Below are positions 58,719 through 64,000 of a stretch of DNA of 64,000 nucleotides, in pieces. Position 1 is the first letter of the stretch. Each line of letters starts with the position of its first letter. Both the position numbers and the translations under genes were made by a program. Under the pieces are notes generated by a model. That model worked only from the letters and a program-made list of their open reading frames with translations. It had not been told where the DNA came from and searched no databases. The stretch is taken from assembly GCF_038502225.1 (NCBI RefSeq), contig NC_091303.1, forward strand, positions 26,674,898 to 26,738,897, given 5' to 3'. This DNA comes from Cherax quadricarinatus. Lineage: Eukaryota; Arthropoda; Malacostraca; Decapoda; Parastacidae.

Positions 58719-58996
58719 TGGCAGGGCATATAGCTCAGATACCGAGTGTCCGTGGTTCGATTCCCGGCACTGGTGGAAACATTGGGCATGTTTCAACTGC
58801 TGCCCTGTTCACCTAGCAAGCGAGTAGGTACTTGGGTATTAGTCGACTGGTGTGGGTCGTATCCTGGGTGGACAAGACTAAAGGACCCCAATGGAAATAT
58901 GGCAGATAATCCTCGAGGACGCACTGACTTTATTGGGTTATCCTGGCTGCCGAACCCTCCTAGTTAAAAATTCGAGTAAAATCTTATTTTATCTTA
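58719..58996 (+). mobile_element. tRNA-derived SINE, divergent sense copy in intron 4
   Basis: The tRNA-like head has A-box ATAGCTCAGATACC and B box GGTTCGATTCC (58754-58764). The body matches the SINE at 147-443 (TAGTCGACTGGTGTGGGTCG, GACAAGACTAAAGGACCCCA), and the tail AAAATCTTATTTTATCTT is a decayed form of (CTTAT)n. It is a transposon, not a functional tRNA gene. Confidence 0.85.
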
Positions 58997-59342
58997 ATTA
59001 ACTAATGGTCCAACTTGTGTGATAGTGGAGCTTTCATGTGTAAGAAACTGCACATCTGTTGGAACTCTCTGTAACCTATGCGGAATTAATGCTTTCCATG
59101 AATATAATTATTATGATTTTATTTACAAGTAGTGCTAAGCCCAGAAATATAATAATAATCTGGACTTGTTGGAAAGATTCAAGCTGAACTAAGATAAGTT
59201 TTCAGGTAACGTAGGAAGCACTGTGTGAACACCTGCCCTGCCTGATAGAGGTTGTTGGAAATGTATAATTAATATATTCTTGTCAGACGATTTGAATAAT
59301 CAATACAATTTAGTTTGTTAAATAATGATATAATTTTGACAG
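58997..59342. other. Remainder of intron 4
   Basis: No gene. A fragment at about 59112-59150 (TTATTTACAAGTAGTGCTAA) resembles the SINE-like repeat at 56849. Confidence 0.6.
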
Positions 59343-59452
59343 GATTACCTATGAGAACGACATAGCCATCCTACGCCTGGAGGAGCCTCTTGTTTACACG
59401 CAGTGGGTAAACCAGATAGAACTGCCCCAGCCGGATACCAACTTTACTGCAG
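59343..59452 (+). CDS. Trypsin-like serine protease, coding exon 5 (Asp102)
   Basis: Acceptor TTTTGACAG, donor GTAATG at 59453; 110 bp, phase 2 to 1. It encodes ITYENDIAILRLEEPLVYTQ, then WVNQIELPQPDTNFTA. ENDIAIL holds the catalytic aspartate and is one of the most conserved S1 motifs. In-phase joining through five exons without a stop is strong evidence for a working gene. The next exons should encode GWG, ICAG and GDSGGP with the catalytic Ser, and none of these was found before 64000. Substrate preference cannot be told without the Ser189-Gly226 region. Confidence 0.93.
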
Positions 59453-59504
59453 GTAATGTCTCCTCCCCCCCCCCTCTCACACCTACACAGAAAGTGGAAA
59501 AATA

Positions 59505-59671
59505 TGGAGAGTGAAACAGTGGAGGCAGGATCCATACATAGCTCTAAAATGAGGTACGATTAGGCTCTAAGAGCAGGGAAAGAGTGGACCTAGTAGCGAC
59601 TAGCAAAGAGGCAGGGTCGAAAACTGTGAATCGACCCCTGCAACGATATATAGGTGAGTACACACACACTA
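59505..59671 (+). mobile_element. LINE 3' tail, first of three in a row
   Basis: CAGTGGAGGCAGGATCCATA, then ATCGACCCCTGCAACGATAT and GTGAGTACACACACAC. It has the same tail as the LINE at 3038-4300. Confidence 0.82.
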
Positions 59672-60341
59672 CAAACCTCACTTAAGGAAAAGGATCTCGG
59701 AGTGTGTATAATACCGAACACATCTCCCGAGGCGCACATCAACCAAATAACTGCTGCAGCATACGGGCGCCTGGCGAACCTAAGAACAGCATTCCGGTAT
59801 CTCAGTAAGGAGTAGTTCCGGACCCTGTACACCGTGTACGTCAGGCCCATATTGCAGCATGTAGCTCCAAATTGGAACCCACACCTGGCCAAGCACGTTA
59901 GAATACTAGAGAAAGTCAAAAAGTTTGCACCGAGACTAATCCCGGAGCTAAGGGGCATGTCCTACAAGGAAAGATTAAGGGAACTCGACCTGACGACACT
60001 GGAAGACAGGGGGGACATAATAACGACATATAAAATACTGAGAGGAAGCGACAAGGTGGACTGAGACAGGATGTTCCAGAGATGGGACACAACAACAAGG
60101 GGTCACAATTGGAAGTTGAAGACTCAGATGAGCCACAGGGATGTTAGGAAATATTTCTTCAGTCATAGAGTTGTCAGGAAGTGGAATAGTCTGAAAAGTG
60201 AGGTAGTGGAGGCAGGTACCATACACATCTTTAAGAAGAGGTACGATAAAGCTCATGGAGCTGGGAGAGAGTAGACCTAGTAGCGACCAGTGAAGAGGCG
60301 GAGCCAGGAGCTATGAATCGACCCCTGTAACCACAATTAGG
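59672..60341 (+). mobile_element. LINE 3' fragment, second of three in a row
   Basis: A C-terminal reverse transcriptase region is readable at 59834-60250: VRPILQHVAPNWNPHLAKHV, then FFSHRVVRKWNSLKSEVVEA in another frame. The tail is CGACCCCTGTAACCACAATT, then the AC microsatellite. It starts directly in the ACACAC tail of the copy before it. Confidence 0.85.
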
Positions 60342-60344
60342 TGA

Positions 60345-60419
<75 letters not shown>
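60342..60419. repeat. (AC)n microsatellite
   Basis: About 38 AC units, the expanded tail of the LINE fragment before it. Confidence 0.97.
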
Positions 60420-60421
<2 letters not shown>

Positions 60422-61008
60422 AACACCTAGAAGTGATCATAGTGCCCAGCATATCGGTGGAGGCGCACAACCGAATAACATCTGTAGCCAATGTTTGTCT
60501 GACAAATCTAAGGGTAGATTTTTGGTATCTCAACAGTCATTCAAAATCCTCTATACAACATATGTCAGGATCATTTTGGAGTACACAGGTTCAACATGGA
60601 ACTCACACCTGATGAAGAATGTTATGAAACTGAAGAAAGTGCAGAGGCATGCAATGAGACTACTGCTTGAGTTAAGAAGTATGAACTATGAGAGGCTAAA
60701 GAAAATGAACGTGAATATGTTAGAGAAAAGAACAATGGGAGACATAACAGAAAATACTCAGGGAAATTGATAGGGTAGACAGCGATACACGTTTTAAGAG
60801 GCGAGAAACAGGTACGTGGGGGCACAGTTGGAAGTTAAAGACACAGATATGTCACAGGAATGTCAGTAAGAATTTCTTCAGCCTGAGGGTGATGAGGAAG
60901 TTGAATTACCTTGAAGGTGTGGTGGAAGTAGGCTCCGTACATAGTTTTAATAGCAGGTATGACAGGGACCACGAGGCTAGATAGGAGTGAATCTACATGT
61001 AGCAAGCT
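60420..61008 (+). mobile_element. LINE 3' fragment, third of three in a row, divergent
   Basis: Starts directly at the AC run. It is a divergent relative of the same C-terminal region (YVRIILEYTGSTWNSHLMKN at about 60561-60620), followed by a tail AGCTGAGAGGTGGGGCTGAG. Confidence 0.75.
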
Positions 61009-61110
61009 GAGAGGTGGGGCTGAGAGCCAAGACTACCCCACTGAGAGGTGGGGCTGAGAGCCAAGACTACCCCACTGAGAGGTGGGGCTGAGAGCCAAGA
61101 CTACCCACTG
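61009..61110. repeat. Triplicated unit of about 34 bp
   Basis: Three tandem copies of GAGAGGTGGGGCTGAGAGCC joined to AAGACTACCCCACT, grown from the end of the LINE tail before it. Confidence 0.85.
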
Positions 61111-61482
61111 TTTGTATGGTTTTTTTTTTGTTTTCATATTCAGTTTGATGTTAATGTTGCTTTATACGCCTTGTTCCTTTCCTATACTATACTGGATAGT
61201 TTGAAACATAGCATTATCTCTAGTTTACAGAACAGCTTGTGTCATAGTCCCTCTAGTACTTTACATGGCTGAACACATCTGAGCATTGCCCATATTAAGC
61301 CGCCGGCATCAGTTCAAAGTGAGACACCAGCCAGAGGCCATACTACACGTCTACGGAGTTCCCACATATTATCTCTGCAACAAACTTTGCCAGAGCAATG
61401 TCAACTATACAGTTTTCCTATTCAACCCACAGTTAACATTTGCAGTTCCTGAAACTGCAAGTGCTTTTATTCAGGATATTAT
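61111..61482. other. Unassigned region, presumed intron 5
   Basis: No gene recognised. I looked for the missing protease exons (GWG, ICAG, GDSGGP) and found none. Confidence 0.5.
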
Positions 61483-61738
61483 GGCTCTGGTGGCCTGGTG
61501 GTTAACGCTCTCGCTTCACACGGTGAGGGCCTGGGTTCGATTCCCAGCCAGAGTAGAAACATTGGACGTGTTTCTTTCCACCTGTTGTCTATGTTCCCCA
61601 TCAGTAAAATGGGTACCTGGGTGTTAGTCGACTGGTGTGGGTCGCATCCTGGGACACTGACCTAAGGAGGCCTGGTCACAGACCGGGCCGCGGGGGCGTT
61701 GACCCCCGGAACTCTCTCCAGATAAACTCTCTCCAGAT
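61483..61738 (+). mobile_element. tRNA-derived SINE with LINE-type 3' tail (sense)
   Basis: The head GGTGGCCTGGTGGTTAACGC leads to B box GGTTCGATTCC (61534-61544). The body is TTAGTCGACTGGTGTGGGTC. The tail (61667-61738, GGCCTGGTCACAGACCGGGC then GCGGGGGCGTTGACCCCCGG) is nearly identical to the 3' end of the antisense LINE at 33046-33115. It ends in duplicated CTCTCTCCAGATAA. Confidence 0.88.
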
Positions 61739-61962
61739 AATTCTCTTGGATGATAGCATTGACAAGTTCCATTTCCTTTTCCATTTGGTCCACTTCTGCA
61801 AATGCCTCTGGCATAGTGCCGACTCGACTGACTTGGTTTTTTTCTGATGACCGTAATTTCAGGTGTTTTGGTTGGTGGTCATTTCGTTTTCAGTAGTTAC
61901 AACTGAATTAGGTGCTACTGAATCCGTAAAAGAAACTTAAATAAAATACCCCATACTTAGGT
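61739..61962. other. Unassigned, presumed intron 5
   Basis: Short stretch without recognisable features between two SINEs. Confidence 0.5.
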
Positions 61963-62263
61963 AAGATAAGATAAGATAAGATAAGATTTTGTTCGGATTT
62001 TTAACCCCGGAGGGTTAGCCACCTAGGATAACCCAAGAAAGTCAGTGCGTCATCGAGGACTGTCTAACTTATTTCCATTGGGGTCCTTAATCTTGTCCCC
62101 CAGGATGCGACCCACACCAGTCGACTAACACCCAGGTACCTATTTGCTGCTAGGTGAACAGGACAACAGGTGTAAGGAAACGTGTCGGAATTTCCACCCG
62201 CCGGGAATCGAACCCGGGCCCTCCGTGTGTGAAGCGGGAGCTTTAGCCACCAGACCACCGGGC
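61963..62263 (-). mobile_element. tRNA-derived SINE, copy C (antisense)
   Basis: Very similar to copies A and B, with a (GATAA)n tail at 61963-61986 and B box (minus) at 62204-62214. A few bases are missing in the GTCGGAATTTCC segment. This is an independent insertion outside the minisatellite. Confidence 0.9.
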
Positions 62264-62592
62264 ACACAGAAATCATATCAGCTGGGAGTTAAGCGAGCAT
62301 ACAAACCTCAGCTAGTACTCTGGGGCACTGACAGATACAAGGGCAGACTGATATGAGAGGCACCACACCACGAGCATATATTCAAGGTAAACACTAATGA
62401 GCCACGGGGACGACAGAATGCACTTTTACAGAATAAGGCTTATGAACGGAGCCAAACTTTAGGAGGAACGGCTGTTGTTTGTCCCATTGGAACACTGATG
62501 GGAGAAAAGGCAAGAAATTAAACAGAGAAGAGTGTGCGTTATGAAGGAGAGTGTACGAGGAATGAAGGATGCGAGTTAACATAAAATAGTGG
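62264..62592. other. Unassigned, presumed intron 5
   Basis: No supported feature. A minus-strand frame here is an artefact of the GGGA array downstream. Confidence 0.5.
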
Positions 62593-62728
62593 GAAGGAAG
62601 GAAGGAAGGAAGGGAGGGAGGGAGGGAGGGAGGGAGGGAGGGAGGGAGGGAGGGAGGGAGGAAGGGAGGTAGGGAGGGAGAAAGGGAGGGAGAAAGGGAG
62701 GGAGAAAGGGAGGGAGGGAGGGAGGGAT
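62593..62728. repeat. (GGAA)n/(GGGA)n microsatellite
   Basis: GGAA units pass into about 16 uninterrupted GGGA units (62610-62660), then mixed GGGA/GAAA. Homopurine on the plus strand with regularly spaced GGG runs, so capable in principle of G-quadruplex or triplex formation. Confidence 0.95.
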
Positions 62729-63329
62729 CGGTTAAGACGAGTGCTGGGAATAATAGGCAACGTATGTCACCTGTCACCGCCCAGCACACCCCTTCATCCC
62801 CACCTCTCCTCAACTATCACAACCCTTCCCCCGTAACCACAACATTGCTCAACCAACGCCACCTCTCATAACCACCATCACTCCTCCATTGTCGATATAT
62901 CCAATTTTGCTAAACAGGACACTCCTTCCTTGCTTTCTCCATCACAACTCTTCCACCTCCACCATCCCTCCTCCCCACTACTCTGGGCGAGGAGGGAGAA
63001 GGAATTCTTTATAATTCTGGGAAAGTGACAAGCCTATAAGGGGGGATGGGTAATCATCAAATTTGATCCAATGGAAGGGTAGATCGAATATCTTGGATCA
63101 CGAGTCCTCCAGTGAAAAGATTGGAACTTCAACTTCAGATATATTTTGTGACTCAGGAGACGTACTTAACATGGGCAAAAACACCAAAGTAAAGACGAAA
63201 CTGGCCAGCCTCGCTATCACATTACTACTTATCAAGGTCATTTCAGATCAAGCTACAGATTTACTACCAATGAAGGCACGGCCAGGCATGGAGCTGCTTT
63301 GGAAGTGAGGTCTTCCTTTGAGATCTCAC
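62729..63329. other. Unassigned, presumed intron 5
   Basis: C-rich at first, then mixed. An 81-codon plus-strand frame (63063-63308) has no recognisable domain; it may be upstream sequence of the Penelope-like fragment that follows. Confidence 0.45.
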
Positions 63330-63825
63330 CAAACTGTACATTAATTTTAACTGTTTTTCTTCAGCACATTTTGACGAATAAGGTAGGCCATGGGATCACC
63401 CATTAGTGCTGTCCTTGCCGACCTCTATATGGGGTACCCAGAAGTAGGAAGATTCTCCGGCATCATCCCTTCAAACCTCACATGTGGATGACGACCTGGT
63501 AATCACGCCCAGATGCTTCAACCTTGAGAATTACAGAAGTAGTTATAACAAGGTTGAACATTCAATACAATTTATAGTCTTAGAAGAAAGATACAACATC
63601 CTCTAGTTTCTTGACTTCGAACTTCAAGTTCAAAGTTTGCTGCAAGCCTACCAGCAAGAATGACCTACTTCAGTATATTCCTCCCATCAGAATAACAATA
63701 TTAAAAGTCATTTTCTGACTGGGTTTGTTTTGGGAGCCAACAGTGGCATCATTAGTAATGTCTTCATACATTTCTTCCAGGATTGTAGACAAAGGGCCCA
63801 AGAAATACTGTCTACACCTAGATTA
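63330..63825 (+). mobile_element. Penelope-like element, reverse transcriptase remnant
   Basis: The frame from about 63387 reads MGSPISAVLADLYMGYPE, the GSP(L/I)SxxLAD(L/I)(Y/F)M signature of Penelope-like reverse transcriptases. Next HVDDDLVITPR at about 63481-63515 is the catalytic (Y)VDD block. KPTSKNDLLQYIPP at about 63650 is the later CKPTxxxxxLxY block. The three lie in different frames, so the copy is dead. The GIY-YIG endonuclease is not seen. Confidence 0.75.
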
Positions 63826-64000
63826 TTATTATAATCAAGGGGGAAGCGCTAAACCCGTAGGATTATACAGCGCCCAGGGGGGGGGATGTGGAAGGCATTC
63901 AGGCTTAATTCGGGGAACTGGAGCACAGATTCAATTCCCTAAATCAAGAGCCCCTCTGTGGAGAAATTTTCTCCAGGAGGGGGGTATCAGCCCCCTTCAG
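63826..64000 (+). mobile_element. SINE-like repeat with AAACCCGTAGG head, cut by the window end
   Basis: ATTATAATCAAGGGGGAAGC, GCTAAACCCGTAGGATTATA, TTCAGGCTTAATTCGGGGAA and CAATTCCCTAAATCAAGAGC match the copy at 56849-57003. It reads off the right edge. Confidence 0.78.

Noticed and set aside
62394..62813. Ser/Leu/Pro repeat frame on the minus strand
   Set aside because: Translation of the GGGA array.
59453..64000. Last exons of the protease (GDSGGP)
   Set aside because: Searched by eye on the plus strand. No match to GWG, ICAG or GDSGGP with splice sites was found.

Overview
This is eukaryotic DNA from a large, repeat-choked genome. It fits a decapod crustacean, most likely a crayfish-type malacostracan. 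That placement is inference from the mix of tRNA-derived SINEs, CR1/jockey-like and RTE LINEs, a Penelope-like fragment, long minisatellites and a crustacean-style trypsin gene. There are no operons, ribosome binding sites or bacterial genes. Most long open frames are artefacts of tandem repeats.

Layout: (1) 1-5246 is a 25-bp minisatellite holding two antisense copies of one SINE and a broken LINE. (2) 5247-30612 is a 20-bp satellite of about 850 units, each carrying the palindrome CACTAGTG. It is split at 19901-28182 by an almost intact 8.3-kb LTR retrotransposon with 1.2-kb LTRs and a TGGAG target duplication. Its pol order is protease, integrase, reverse transcriptase, RNase H, the rearranged order of the Gmr1 group of Ty3/gypsy elements. 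(3) 30613-32328 is unassigned sequence with a decayed SINE. (4) 32329-40690 is a 30-bp minisatellite broken by a LINE 3' end and by two nested small LTR elements. The inner one carries gag and protease genes on the strand opposite to its tRNA-Leu primer site. (5) 41331 onward is the only host gene I recognise: a trypsin-like serine protease. Five coding exons (41331-41391, 42134-42222, 42512-42643, 58232-58323, 59343-59452) join in phase into a signal peptide, propeptide, IVGG start, the His57 region and the Asp102 region. The exon(s) with the catalytic serine are not seen and probably lie past position 64000.

The 15.6-kb third intron of the protease gene is a pile of LINEs (43198-55285), TA microsatellites and a MITE-like element. 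Beyond exon 5 come head-to-tail LINE tails ending in AC runs, two SINEs, a GGGA array and a Penelope-like reverse transcriptase remnant.

The most notable items are the Gmr1-like element and its in-frame UGA-CUAG between gag and pol (a candidate readthrough signal), the small LTR element with antisense gag-protease, the 3' tail shared by a SINE and a LINE, and the protease gene hidden among transposons with a non-basic residue before its IVGG start. Homology calls were made by eye from motifs; no database search was run.
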